Shown: one piece after another, positions 9,402 to 18,193 of the stretch | How the letters are laid out: each line of letters starts with the position of its first letter | How positions within the stretch are numbered: position 1 is the first letter of the stretch | From: Bacteroidales bacterium | Lineage (GTDB): Bacteria; Bacteroidota; Bacteroidia; Bacteroidales; UBA932 | Direction of reading: 5' to 3' | DNA length: 29,292 bases | Assembly: GCA_004552965.1 (NCBI GenBank) | Contig: SFMU01000024.1 | Location: 1 to 29,292 of the forward strand | Made by a program: the position numbers and the translations under genes | Notes under the pieces: generated by a model | Told to the model about the DNA's origin: nothing | The model's database searches: none | Seen by the model: only the letters and a program-made list of their open reading frames with translations

Positions 9402-9501
9402 AAAGTGACCGGGCAGTCCCGTCGGTTGAGATACTCATTCCGGAATCCCCGCCCTGAACAGGCGGGGCCCGGAGTATTGACAAAGACTAACCGGTCACTT
9501 T
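9402..9501. repeat. Nested inverted repeat inside the starch operon
   Basis: In the 156-bp gap between the SusE/F and GH13 genes, perfect 11-bp arms AAAGTGACCGG (9402-9412) and CCGGTCACTTT (9491-9501) enclose three inner paired segments: ATACT/AGTAT (9431-9435 with 9473-9477), CCGG/CCGG (9440-9443 with 9469-9472) and CCCCGCC/GGCGGGG (9447-9453 with 9461-9467), with a 7-nt loop. As RNA of the operon this would form a long GC-rich hairpin followed by the U-rich stretch TTTATTAATTATT. It may be a partial terminator, an mRNA stability or processing element setting SusCDEF above the enzymes, or a small palindromic mobile element. No target duplication was clear. Confidence 0.75.
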
Positions 9502-9522
9502 GATAAATGAATCAGTTACAAA

Positions 9523-11916
9523 TTACTGAATGCTTCCGGTTCCGGCGTTGAAATCGAGTGCGACAACCTGGCCGGCTCCTGCATTGACTCTGTCCTGATC
9601 GCCTCCATTTCCACGGTAGGCAATCTTGCCATCGAGGATGATGAACTCGCGGGTCCACCAGTCGGTTGTGGCTATTGAAGACTCTACGTACATACGCAGT
9701 TCGCCGTCAGCGACCAGAGTGGCTTTCAGAGTCTGTCCATCCTGAGTGAAGAGGGCATTTTCCATACCGGCATCCCAGCCGCCGAAGCAGGAACCGATTC
9801 CATAGATACGGGCAGGCTCAACGTGGAGGATACTCCTCTTGAGATCGATGTGGATCATGTAGAAGCCGTCAGCTTCGACAACACAGTTGCCACCGGACTG
9901 CTGGAAGCCTTCATTGGTATCCAGACCGCAGAAATCATTTTCCCAAGCCTTTTTCGAACAGAACTTGAAACCCTTCCCGGCCGTGATGTATCTAACTGTC
10001 CAGAACTGGCCCTGAGCCTTGTCGTCCTGGTTGTAGACAGGAACGAGATCCACGATTCCATCGCTTGACCAGTTCCAACCTCCAAATTCATCTCCGATCA
10101 TGTACAGCGTCTCAGGGAAGGCGACTGCGTTGATGGTGACTTCCTTGGTAGCTGCATTGAAGATGACCTTGTAGTCACCCTCTTTGTCAAGCTTGATGTC
10201 GGAACCCGGCTGCACGGCAGTGAATGGAGTGCCTGCAGTGGCAACGAAATCAGCTGAAGGAGCTCCATAGGTGTTTGCATCATCCCATGAGAAATCGTAA
10301 CGGATCTTGAAACCGCCACTGATAGTGACGACAGGGCTTGTCCAGATGTCCCCGTCCTGGGTCATCATGACATCTGTAGTCCAGGAATCGCCGTTGATCA
10401 TGCCGATCAGAGAGAAACCGCTGACATGCTTGCTGACAACCATAGTCTTGGCCGCATAGTCAAAGGTTATGTCGTACTTGCCGGCCTCAGGAATCTGGAT
10501 ATTCGTTCCTCCGAGTTCGAACTTGACACCCATCTCAGGTGCGTAGACAGGGTAAACATTGCCCGGATCAAGGGTTGAGGAGGAGTTTGCTTCCGGACCT
10601 CCGTAGTTCTCATTTGCCCAATCGTGGTCGGCTACGATCTTGAACTCTGCACCGGCCTGGAACTCATAGTCGCGCAGAACCCATGTGTCGCCGCTGAGAT
10701 TGGTCAGGTTGGTGCTTTCATCGGTTGGTGACCAACCGTTGAAGCTTCCTGCAAGACTCCAGATGCTTGGCTTGACAGGCTCTGGTGCAACCTCAGGGAG
10801 ACCAGGTTCAGGCTGACCGTACATGGAAGCGCTGATTTCATACTCAAGCTTGTTGAGATTGAAGTAGATACGGTAGTTACCTGCAGAAAGAGGAATATTC
10901 TTACCTCCAAGCGCAGGACCGTCACCGTTGTCGCCCCAGTTGATGTCCCAACCTCCGTCAAGACGGAACTTGAACTCAGTTGCATCAGTAGCCTCGACAT
11001 CTACATAGAACCTGCTGTAGCCAGGATTGTATTCCATGACGATGTCATTGTCCCAGTCACCGTTGAAACCGATGAGGCCCATCTGGTCGAAGCCATACTG
11101 CCTGGTCAGGGTAAGGCTGCTCTTGTCGAATGAGAAGAGGTAGAACCTCTTGGAGTAGCAGGTGATGTTGCCGCTTCCGCCGTTATCTATAAGGGAAACG
11201 GTAGTTGCCTCGGATCCAGGTGCGGTTGCCTTGCCGTCAATGCCCCAGTTGCCGTGTTCCCAGTCAGGACCGCCGGTCAGCTTGAAGCCGTTTGCGGCCT
11301 TTCCGCCGAAATCTACAACTCCGCTGTAGGTATTGCCGTCCTTGCTGTAGTTGAAGAGATTCTGAAGTGTAGGATCGGCGAAAACCCAGCTGCAGTAGTC
11401 ACCGATGACATAGATATAACCATAGGTGTCCTTGTCGCTGACGAGCATGCTGTACGGGATGAAGACACCCTTGGCAACATTCGAAGTGACTTCTGTTCCG
11501 GGAACAGGAGTATTCTGGTCGTTGGACATGGAGGCATGCAGGCGGAAATAGAGGGTGAACTCCTGCTCAGGAGCCCCGCCAAGATTGAGGATGAATGAGT
11601 TCAGGCTCTTCTGGGTGAGAGTTGCCGTCTTATTCCCGATTGTGGCGGCGATGACGTCAGAATTCTCGAAATCAGAAGTAGCGGACGCATAGAGAGTGTA
11701 GCGGACAGCAGACTGGATGCCAAAGTCGGCCGATTCGAAGGAGAGGACGACATCTGACCCACCATCCGAGAGAGTCGTAGACTGCGCATCACTGAGTTCA
11801 GGTGCAATAACCTTGTCAGGATCGAAGCAGACAAGCGTGTCCCTCTGGTCCACACAGCCTGCTGCAAGAAGCCCTGCTGCAAGGATGCTCAAGCCACCTT
11901 TTATTATCTTATTCAT
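9523..11916 (-). CDS. Multi-module SusE/SusF-like starch-binding outer-membrane lipoprotein
   Basis: A 797-residue protein with a lipoprotein signal ending LLAAG before C21. An N-terminal SusE-like Ig domain (about 35-155) is followed by what appear to be six tandem beta modules: about 165-272, 277-363, 383-496, 498-597, 601-700 and 702-797. The last two match the starch-binding modules of SusE/SusF closely (LYMIGDEFGGWNW, IYGIGSCFGGWD, ELRMYVESS, DWWTREF, YRGNGGDQ). SusE of B. thetaiotaomicron has about 387 residues with two such modules and SusF about 485 with three, so this looks like a single long protein doing both jobs. It would hold starch at the cell surface and has no catalytic domain. 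It follows susD by about 20 bp. The C-terminal assignments are firm; the exact boundaries of the first four modules are by eye. Confidence 0.9.
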   Translation of the reverse strand: MNKIIKGGLSILAAGLLAAGCVDQRDTLVCFDPDKVIAPELSDAQSTTLSDGGSDVVLSFESADFGIQSAVRYTLYASATSDFENSDVIAATIGNKTATLTQKSLNSFILNLGGAPEQEFTLYFRLHASMSNDQNTPVPGTEVTSNVAKGVFIPYSMLVSDKDTYGYIYVIGDYCSWVFADPTLQNLFNYSKDGNTYSGVVDFGGKAANGFKLTGGPDWEHGNWGIDGKATAPGSEATTVSLIDNGGSGNITCYSKRFYLFSFDKSSLTLTRQYGFDQMGLIGFNGDWDNDIVMEYNPGYSRFYVDVEATDATEFKFRLDGGWDINWGDNGDGPALGGKNIPLSAGNYRIYFNLNKLEYEISASMYGQPEPGLPEVAPEPVKPSIWSLAGSFNGWSPTDESTNLTNLSGDTWVLRDYEFQAGAEFKIVADHDWANENYGGPEANSSSTLDPGNVYPVYAPEMGVKFELGGTNIQIPEAGKYDITFDYAAKTMVVSKHVSGFSLIGMINGDSWTTDVMMTQDGDIWTSPVVTISGGFKIRYDFSWDDANTYGAPSADFVATAGTPFTAVQPGSDIKLDKEGDYKVIFNAATKEVTINAVAFPETLYMIGDEFGGWNWSSDGIVDLVPVYNQDDKAQGQFWTVRYITAGKGFKFCSKKAWENDFCGLDTNEGFQQSGGNCVVEADGFYMIHIDLKRSILHVEPARIYGIGSCFGGWDAGMENALFTQDGQTLKATLVADGELRMYVESSIATTDWWTREFIILDGKIAYRGNGGDQDRVNAGAGQVVALDFNAGTGSIQ

Positions 11917-11937
11917 ATCTGATTCTGTTTAAATACT

Positions 11938-13623
11938 TTATTTGGACTGTTCGTAACCAGGGTTCTGCTTCAGGTTCTTGTTTACGCTCAAGTCTGAAGA
12001 GATGAGAGGATAGATCTTGAGATGGTCTGAGAGCTGTGCGCTACCGTTCTCGATACCACCTTTGTATGCCCAAGGGAAATCTGAAGAAGTAAACTTGCCG
12101 AAGCGGATGAGGTCGACTCTTCTGTGGCCTTCCCACATGAACTCACGTGCCCTCTCCTCGAGGAACCAGTCAGTGGTGATGATGGCAGGAGTGGAGGCTG
12201 AGACACCGGCACGCTCGCGGAGCTCTTTGACATAACCCTTTGCAAGACCGTCAGTGACAGTACCGTTGTTCATTCTGGCATCAGCCTCTGCATAGTTGAG
12301 ATACATTTCAGCAAGACGGAAGACAGGCATGTCGGTTGAGCTGAGTTTCCAGTTGCCGGCGGTCGACTCATCATGAGCATAGGATCCGTCATGGTTGAGA
12401 CCGTGCCACTTCCAGCAGAGCCAGCCTGTAGCCTGACTTGAAGGAGAGAAAGTCTCGGTACATCCGAGGTTGGTGAAGAAAGCCCTCTGGTCAGAGGTCT
12501 GACGGTTATAGCCAAAGGTGTTGGATGAGTTGTTCCATTCAACTTCCTGAAGATTGAAGAACTCGACATAGGCAGCAGGAACATGGTAACCTGCCCAGTT
12601 CTCTGCATTGACCTTAGAGAATCCGAATTCTGCTCCGATGGCCTTGTTGGCATCTTCATTCAGGGAAGCGGAATTGAAAGTCGTGGAGCCGCCCCAGCTC
12701 TGGGTGCTGACCCTGTCGTAAGCGACAGCGAATATGAATTCTTCCTCTGCTGCTCCGCTTTCGCTGTTGTCCTGACGGAAGAGGTCTGCGTAAGGGGTAT
12801 GAATCTTATAACCCATGTCGATGACCTTCTTGGAAGCCTTCTTGCAGTCTTCCCATCTTGCAGTGCCGGTGTAGACCTCGGCATTGAGGTACATGCGGCT
12901 CAGGAGAGCCCAGCAGCTGCCCTTGGTAGGCCTAGGATAAGGAACGGCACCCTTTTCAGGCATTGCGCTCTCATCTGAAACAAGGTCGAGGAGCTCTTCC
13001 TCGAGCCATTTGAAGAGGTCTGCCCTCTGGATCTGCTCAGGATTGTCGCCACCGATGTTTTCAGGCATAGGGAAAGGAGGGTTTCCGAATTCATCCATGA
13101 GGATGTAGAAGAACAAGGCCCTGTGGAAACGAGCCTCGGCCCTGTATCCGGCAATGGTCTGGAGAATCTTTTCCTGACCGCGTGAACGGATCTTGTCGTC
13201 CTCGGTCTGGAGAAGGAACTCGTTGACCAGGGCGATCGCCTTGACGGCACGTGTGTACACAGCGACGCAGGCATCATTGGTCGATGACCATGAATTGTTC
13301 TGAAGCTCAGACAGATAAGAGTCACCCCAGACGCACTTGAGAGCATCACAGGACATCTCATTGAGATTGATCCACTGCCTGAAGAATTCGGACTGTCCGG
13401 AATCTGAGAATCCGAGGTCGTTCTCTCCCGGATCAGTCTGGCCTACCAGCATGTAATAGCCGTTGATGTAGGCAAGGGCATTTAAGTAGCTGGACTCATT
13501 CTGATAGGCATTCTCAGAAGTGAAATCAGTTTCATTCATAGGGGTTGTGTTCAAGTCTCCAAGGCAGGAGCAGAACAGCAAAGCGCATGAAAGAGCCAGT
13601 ATGATTTTGTTTGCAAGTTTCAT
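11938..13623 (-). CDS. susD: SusD-family starch-binding outer-membrane lipoprotein
   Basis: A 561-residue protein with a lipoprotein signal (ALLFCS before C20) and the SusD/RagB all-helical TPR fold: N-terminal CLGDLNTTPMNETDF, middle AEARFHRALFFYILMDEFGNPPFP, and C-terminal LAEMYLNYAEADARMNN and EERAREFMWEGHRRVDLIRFGKF. It is the lid of the SusCD pair and binds glycan at the surface. The start at 13623 is chosen because an exact AGGAGG sits 8 nt upstream and the lipoprotein signal begins there; a longer frame to 13785 reads back into the susC end and is not real. It begins 19 bp after the susC stop. Full length and intact. Confidence 0.95.
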   Translation of the reverse strand: MKLANKIILALSCALLFCSCLGDLNTTPMNETDFTSENAYQNESSYLNALAYINGYYMLVGQTDPGENDLGFSDSGQSEFFRQWINLNEMSCDALKCVWGDSYLSELQNNSWSSTNDACVAVYTRAVKAIALVNEFLLQTEDDKIRSRGQEKILQTIAGYRAEARFHRALFFYILMDEFGNPPFPMPENIGGDNPEQIQRADLFKWLEEELLDLVSDESAMPEKGAVPYPRPTKGSCWALLSRMYLNAEVYTGTARWEDCKKASKKVIDMGYKIHTPYADLFRQDNSESGAAEEEFIFAVAYDRVSTQSWGGSTTFNSASLNEDANKAIGAEFGFSKVNAENWAGYHVPAAYVEFFNLQEVEWNNSSNTFGYNRQTSDQRAFFTNLGCTETFSPSSQATGWLCWKWHGLNHDGSYAHDESTAGNWKLSSTDMPVFRLAEMYLNYAEADARMNNGTVTDGLAKGYVKELRERAGVSASTPAIITTDWFLEERAREFMWEGHRRVDLIRFGKFTSSDFPWAYKGGIENGSAQLSDHLKIYPLISSDLSVNKNLKQNPGYEQSK

Positions 13624-13631
13624 TGTAATTT

Positions 13632-13637
13632 CCTCCT
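13632..13637 (-). promoter_or_regulatory. Strong Shine-Dalgarno site of susD
   Basis: On the minus strand AGGAGG ends 8 nt before the susD ATG, between the susC stop and the susD start. Such sites are unusual in Bacteroidetes and support the start chosen. Confidence 0.8.
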
Positions 13638-13642
13638 CTTGA

Positions 13643-16633
13643 TTAGAAAGTGATGTTGAGTCGGATAGTGTAAAGACGTGGGCGAGGATAGATCTCAGTG
13701 TCGACACCGTCAGACTCGGTAATCTCCGGATCGAGTCCCGAGTACTTGGTGAATGTGCAGACATTCTGAACCGAGCCGGCCACACGGATTCTGAGGTTGT
13801 TCTTCATGTCGAAGGTGTAACCGAGATTGATGTCGTCAATCTTGAAGAAGGAAGCATCCTCGATGAAGAGATCCGAATACTTCTGAGCCTCGGTGTTGGC
13901 ATCAGTCCAGCCAGGAAGGAGCCAGGTCGGACTGAGGTTGCCAATGTAGCCCTTGGTGTAGTCGTCGCTGTAGGATGTGGCATAACCCATCGCATTCTTG
14001 TTGATGAGTTCGCCGCCGATGGAGCCGTGGCCGTTGAGACCGAAGTCCCATTTCTTCCAGTTCAGCTGGGTGCTGAATCCGTAATATGCCCATGGAGTCG
14101 GGCTGCAGTTGGTGACATAGCGGTCCTCGGCATTGATGATACCGTCACCGGTACGGTCGACAAGTGCATTCTGGATGGCATTGCCGTCCTTGTCATAAAC
14201 CTGCTGGTAGAGATAGTAGGTGAAAGGAGCATAGCCTGCCTTGTGGACTGAGGAGAAACCGATGTTGGATCCCATTGACTTGCCCACTTCGACACCCTTG
14301 TAATCAGAGTCGCTGTTGGTGAGCTTGGTGATCTTGACATCCTGGAAGGTGATGTTTCCACCGATCTCCCAGCTGAAGTCCTTGGTCTGTACAGGGATGA
14401 AGTTGGCAGAAAGCTCGATACCCTTGTTGGTCATGGTACCGATGTTGGAAATCAGTTGCTTGCCGAAGTTGGATCCCAGAGGAATGGAGATGTTGTTCAG
14501 AAGGTCGAAAGTGTTGCGGTAATATGCCTCGACGGTACCTGTGATCCTTTCGTCAAGGAATCCGAAGTCCAGACCGACGTTGTAAGTCTCGGTGGTCTCC
14601 CACTTGATGTTAGGATTGTAGGCAAGAGGTGAGAGCACAGGGAAAGTACCGTTTGCTCCGCTGAGCATAGGATACTGCATCGTGATGGATGCGCTCTGGT
14701 AGTAGCGGGCGATGTAAGGATAGTAGTCGTCACCGATGTCCTGCTGTCCGGTACGGCCCCAGCCGAGACGGAGCTTGAGGGATGATAGATCGGCAAAGTT
14801 CTTCATCCATTTCTCATTTGCGATGTTCCAAGCAAAAGCTGCAGAAGGGAAGAAACCCCATCTGTTGGAAGGAGAGAAACGGCTGGATGCATCACCGCGG
14901 GCAGTGAATGTGAAGAGATAGCGTGAATCATAGCTGTAGTTGATTCTTCCGAAGAAAGAAATCAGGTAGTACTCCTTCGAGTCGTTAGGCTTGATGTAAT
15001 ACTCACGCTCCCTGTCGTTGTTGTAATACTGCGAGTTGTCGTTGCTGACGAAGTTGTGCTGCCAGGAGTAACCAGCCATGGCATTCACATTATGCTTTCC
15101 GAAGGTTTCGTTGTAGTCGAGATAGGCCTCGAGGAGGGTGTTCCTGTTCTTGTTCTTGTAAGTCTCGTAGAGATCAGGAGTTGTCCTCATGGCACAGATG
15201 GAACCGAGGGTGTTGTATTTGGTGCCATTGGTCTCAGCCATGTCGAGACCGAGGTTGACGTTGGCCCTCAGGGCTTCGAAACCATGGACCTTGTAGTCGA
15301 TCTGGACATTGCCGATAGCACGGTAGGTGTCACCATAATTCACATAGTCATAGACTGACGAGAGAGGGTTGACGCCTGCCATTGTGTTTGCGCTACCTGC
15401 AGACATCCAGTTCCAGTAGCCGTTGCTGACCTGGGACTTGTCGATGTTGCCGGAAGCATCGGTGAAGTACAGAGGCTTGGTAGGGTCGAAAGTGAGGGCG
15501 CTTCCCACAGGGTTGTTGGCCCAGTTGGTCTTCTGATAGACACCCTTGGCATTCACGTTGAGTGAAAGGTGGTTGTCAAGGAACTTCGGAGAAAGGCTGA
15601 CGTCGATGTTGCCTCTCTGGTTGTCACCGACCTTGATGGTAGCCTGGTCGAGGTTGTAGCCCATGCTGACACGGAAAGGGAACTTGCCGCCGGAATAGAG
15701 GCTCACGTTGTGGTCGGTGTTGATGCCGACACGGTAGATGAGGCTCTGCCAGTCAGTGTTGTACAGAGTGCCGTCAACGCCCAGGAGAGGAGCGGAATCA
15801 GGACGGTAGGTCTGGATATATTCAGCGAAAGTAGGACCGTCCATCATCTTGATGACATCCTTGTTCTGCTTTGCGGAGACGCTTCCGCTGTAGCTGACAT
15901 GCATTCCTGTGCCTGTACCCTTCTTGGTGGTGATGATGATCACACCGTTGGAAGCCCTGGAACCGTAGATTGCGGTTGCGGATGCATCCTTGAGCACTGA
16001 ATATGACTCGATGTCATTAGGGTTGATGGTAGCGAGAGGGTCGCCCATGCCGGCGCCGCCTTCCCTGGTGACAGGCACACCGTCGATGACGATGAGAGGG
16101 TCATTTTTAGCGGTGAGCGAAGCGGCTCCACGGACACGGATCGTGGAAGAAGCGCCAGGCTGTCCGTTTGCAGGAGTGATGTTCAGACCGGCAACCTTTC
16201 CCAGGAGCAGTGAGCTCGGAGAAGTGACGGCTCCGCGGTTGACACTCTCGGCACGGATCGAAGTCACGGAACCGGTCATGTCGCTTTTCTTCACCGTACC
16301 GTAACCGATGACGACACTCTCTTCGAGGAGTTTGGTATCCTCTTCGAGACTGACAGTCGCAGGCATCTGGGATGCAGTGAAAGTCTGAGTGGTATATCCG
16401 ATACAGCTGACTTCAATGACAGCATCTTTCGAAGATACCTTAAGGATGAAATTACCGTCCAGGTCAGTGGAGACACCATTGCTGGTGCCAGCCTCCATGA
16501 CTGTGGCCCCGACGACGGGACCTATCTGGTCAATAACCACACCCTTGACTTCATATCCGTTTTGGGCGGACACATTAGCGGCCATTGCCATTGAGGCGAT
16601 GACACCTGCTAAAAGAGTAAGGATTCTATTCAT
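13643..16633 (-). CDS. susC: SusC-family TonB-dependent outer-membrane transporter
   Basis: A 996-residue outer-membrane channel for maltooligosaccharides. A signal peptide ends ANVSA near residue 23; a carboxypeptidase-regulatory-like domain spans about 27-100 (VKGVVIDQIGPVVGATV, DGNFILKVSS, IGYTTQTF); then comes the SusC-type VVIGYGTVKKSDMTGSV segment (107-123), the plug (AGLNITPANGQPGASSTIRVRG, DPLIVIDGVPV, SYSVLKDASATAIYGSRASNGVI) and a beta barrel. The end, RPRLYTIRLNITF with a terminal Phe, is typical of this family. TonB/ExbBD must be encoded elsewhere. It lies between the MFS gene (30 bp upstream) and susD, the standard SusC-SusD pairing. Nothing is missing. Confidence 0.96.
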   Translation of the reverse strand: MNRILTLLAGVIASMAMAANVSAQNGYEVKGVVIDQIGPVVGATVMEAGTSNGVSTDLDGNFILKVSSKDAVIEVSCIGYTTQTFTASQMPATVSLEEDTKLLEESVVIGYGTVKKSDMTGSVTSIRAESVNRGAVTSPSSLLLGKVAGLNITPANGQPGASSTIRVRGAASLTAKNDPLIVIDGVPVTREGGAGMGDPLATINPNDIESYSVLKDASATAIYGSRASNGVIIITTKKGTGTGMHVSYSGSVSAKQNKDVIKMMDGPTFAEYIQTYRPDSAPLLGVDGTLYNTDWQSLIYRVGINTDHNVSLYSGGKFPFRVSMGYNLDQATIKVGDNQRGNIDVSLSPKFLDNHLSLNVNAKGVYQKTNWANNPVGSALTFDPTKPLYFTDASGNIDKSQVSNGYWNWMSAGSANTMAGVNPLSSVYDYVNYGDTYRAIGNVQIDYKVHGFEALRANVNLGLDMAETNGTKYNTLGSICAMRTTPDLYETYKNKNRNTLLEAYLDYNETFGKHNVNAMAGYSWQHNFVSNDNSQYYNNDREREYYIKPNDSKEYYLISFFGRINYSYDSRYLFTFTARGDASSRFSPSNRWGFFPSAAFAWNIANEKWMKNFADLSSLKLRLGWGRTGQQDIGDDYYPYIARYYQSASITMQYPMLSGANGTFPVLSPLAYNPNIKWETTETYNVGLDFGFLDERITGTVEAYYRNTFDLLNNISIPLGSNFGKQLISNIGTMTNKGIELSANFIPVQTKDFSWEIGGNITFQDVKITKLTNSDSDYKGVEVGKSMGSNIGFSSVHKAGYAPFTYYLYQQVYDKDGNAIQNALVDRTGDGIINAEDRYVTNCSPTPWAYYGFSTQLNWKKWDFGLNGHGSIGGELINKNAMGYATSYSDDYTKGYIGNLSPTWLLPGWTDANTEAQKYSDLFIEDASFFKIDDINLGYTFDMKNNLRIRVAGSVQNVCTFTKYSGLDPEITESDGVDTEIYPRPRLYTIRLNITF

Positions 16634-16663
16634 TGATTTTAAGGTTAATAGTTATTGAGTATG

Positions 16664-17998
16664 CTATTTTTTCCCTTTGATGAGGCTTACGGCAGCACTG
16701 CCGCAGAGCAGAAGGATTCCCGCGAGGACAAGCATCCCGGCCTGGGAGTTGCCGACCATTTTGAGGACGACACCTCCGAGAGCCGCTGCGACAATCTGCG
16801 GAAGACAGATGGTGCAGTTGAAAAGGCCGAGGTAGCTTCCAAGGTGCTCACCCGAAAGCGAATTGGTCAGAAGGGTGAACGGCAGGGCGAGCATCGCCGC
16901 CCAGGCTGCACCTACAAGGAAATAGGACCCGAGAAGGAAGTACTTGTCATGAATGAATATGACGGAAATGAATCCTATGGCGCCGATGATGAGGCTGAGC
17001 ACATAGGAAAACTTGAGCGATTTGAACTTCGGGATCACAATGGCCCAGAGGATGGATCCGACAGCCTGTACGGCGAAAAGCACACCCACCCAGTTGCCGG
17101 CGGCCTGATAGCCGTCACTGGCAGGGTCGGTAGTGTTCCAGCAATTTGCGGCCACCGCACCGTTCGTGTAGGTCCACATGTACATGAATGCAGCCCAGCA
17201 GAAGAACTGGACAAGACCGACGGTCCAGAAAGTGCGCGGAGCGTGGACAAGAAGTTTCAGCAGGCCCGGCTCATTGTTCTTTTCCTCTTCCTGCCTTACA
17301 GGGTCGATGCCATGGAATTCGGCATATTCCTTTGGAGGCATTTCCTTGACCTTCGCGAAGGTGTAGAGGACGCAGAGGATGAGGATGGCGGCACCGAGGT
17401 AGAAGCTCCATACGACGGAAGGCGGTATCATGCCCTTGGGAGCGGTGTTGGCTATTCCTATCCAGGTGAAGAAGATAGGGAAAAGGTAGCCGACAAGGCT
17501 TCCCGCATTGCACAGGAGTGACTGGATGGAATATGCCTGGGCCTTCTGCTCCTCCCCTACCATGTCGCTGACCATCATCTTGAAAGGCTGCATGGCGACA
17601 TTGATCGAAGTGTCAAGGAATATGAGGGAGAAAAGGCCGAACCACATCGCTCCGTTCAGACCGAGAATGAGTCTGGAAGAGAAATTGAGGCTTCCGGCAT
17701 TCGGAAGGAAGGCCATCACTATCACTGCCACCAACGCACCGACAAGCAGGTAAGGCTTGCGACGTCCCATCCGGCACCAGGTACGGTCGGACCATTTTCC
17801 GATGAACGGCTGGACAAGCATTCCCATCAGAGGAGGGAGTATCCAGAAGAAACTCAGCTGATGCGGATCAGCGCCCAAAGTGGCGAATATGCGGCTGATG
17901 TTCGCACTTTGAAGCGAATATGCAATCTGAACTCCGAAGAAACCGAAGCTGAGATTCCACATCTGGGCAAAAGACAATTTTGTCTGACGATTGGTCAT
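16664..17998 (-). CDS. MFS maltose/maltodextrin-type inner-membrane transporter (SLC45-like)
   Basis: A 444-residue protein with about 12 hydrophobic segments, starting MTNRQTKLSFAQMWNLSFGFFGVQIAYSLQ. The LSFxQMWNLSFGFFGVQ start, ISRIFATLGAD and the loop PFIGKWSDRTWCRMGRRKPYL (the MFS loop 2-3 signature) are typical of the sugar transporters found beside maltose genes in Bacteroidetes. A start at 17998 is preferred over the longer frame from 18073 because family members start here; the extra residues would fall in the leader. It is the first gene of the starch operon and would carry glucose, maltose or short dextrins from the periplasm to the cytosol. The classical B. thetaiotaomicron sus operon has no such gene. 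The exact substrate is inferred from context. Confidence 0.88.
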   Translation of the reverse strand: MTNRQTKLSFAQMWNLSFGFFGVQIAYSLQSANISRIFATLGADPHQLSFFWILPPLMGMLVQPFIGKWSDRTWCRMGRRKPYLLVGALVAVIVMAFLPNAGSLNFSSRLILGLNGAMWFGLFSLIFLDTSINVAMQPFKMMVSDMVGEEQKAQAYSIQSLLCNAGSLVGYLFPIFFTWIGIANTAPKGMIPPSVVWSFYLGAAILILCVLYTFAKVKEMPPKEYAEFHGIDPVRQEEEKNNEPGLLKLLVHAPRTFWTVGLVQFFCWAAFMYMWTYTNGAVAANCWNTTDPASDGYQAAGNWVGVLFAVQAVGSILWAIVIPKFKSLKFSYVLSLIIGAIGFISVIFIHDKYFLLGSYFLVGAAWAAMLALPFTLLTNSLSGEHLGSYLGLFNCTICLPQIVAAALGGVVLKMVGNSQAGMLVLAGILLLCGSAAVSLIKGKK

Positions 17999-18038
17999 CT
18001 TTGGTTTAGAAATAATGTTATTAATCGTTAGCTCTGGC

Positions 18039-18057
18039 TGCACATTTTTAATGTGCA
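18039..18057. promoter_or_regulatory. 19-bp palindrome at the predicted start of the starch operon transcript
   Basis: TGCACATT, a TTT spacer and AATGTGCA form a perfect 8-bp inverted repeat. It sits just downstream of the predicted -7 box and so covers the likely transcription start and the first bases of the leader. It could be a repressor operator, or a short 5' hairpin that protects the mRNA. Confidence 0.6.
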
Positions 18058-18061
18058 TCAG

Positions 18062-18092
18062 CAAAAATAACAAACAAAATCAAAGCAAAAAC
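18062..18092 (-). promoter_or_regulatory. Predicted promoter of the starch operon
   Basis: On the minus strand TATTTTTG (18069-18062) matches the Bacteroidetes -7 consensus TAnnTTTG exactly. At the expected 19-bp spacing the -33 position reads only GTTT (18092-18089), so the promoter looks weak without an activator. Transcription would start near 18056, giving a leader of about 58 nt. Confidence 0.5.
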
Positions 18093-18099
18093 GTTTTTT

Positions 18100-18139
18100 G
18101 GATGAACGGTTGATTTTTCAGGATGAATGGTAGGATTTG
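18100..18139. promoter_or_regulatory. 21-bp-period direct repeat, candidate LytTR regulator site
   Basis: Two copies of GGATGAAYGGT occur at 18100-18110 and 18121-18131, 14 of 19 positions identical over the longer match, spaced exactly 21 bp (two helix turns). They lie at about -44 to -83 from the predicted start of the starch operon. LytTR regulators such as AgrA bind direct repeats with this period. The adjacent response-regulator gene is a LytTR protein, so it is the obvious candidate to bind here; that link is inferred. Confidence 0.55.
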
Positions 18140-18193
18140 AGAGTTTTTTTGCCTATCTTCATTGTGCTGAACAATCGTAGTAACACCGGACCG

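Noticed and set aside
13624..13785. An N-terminal extension of SusD
   Set aside because: It would overlap the susC end; the lipoprotein signal and the AGGAGG site fix the start at 13623.
18137..18193. A TTG start extending the histidine kinase by 19 residues
   Set aside because: The extra residues fall close to the presumed control region and the ATG at 18194 gives a normal membrane start.
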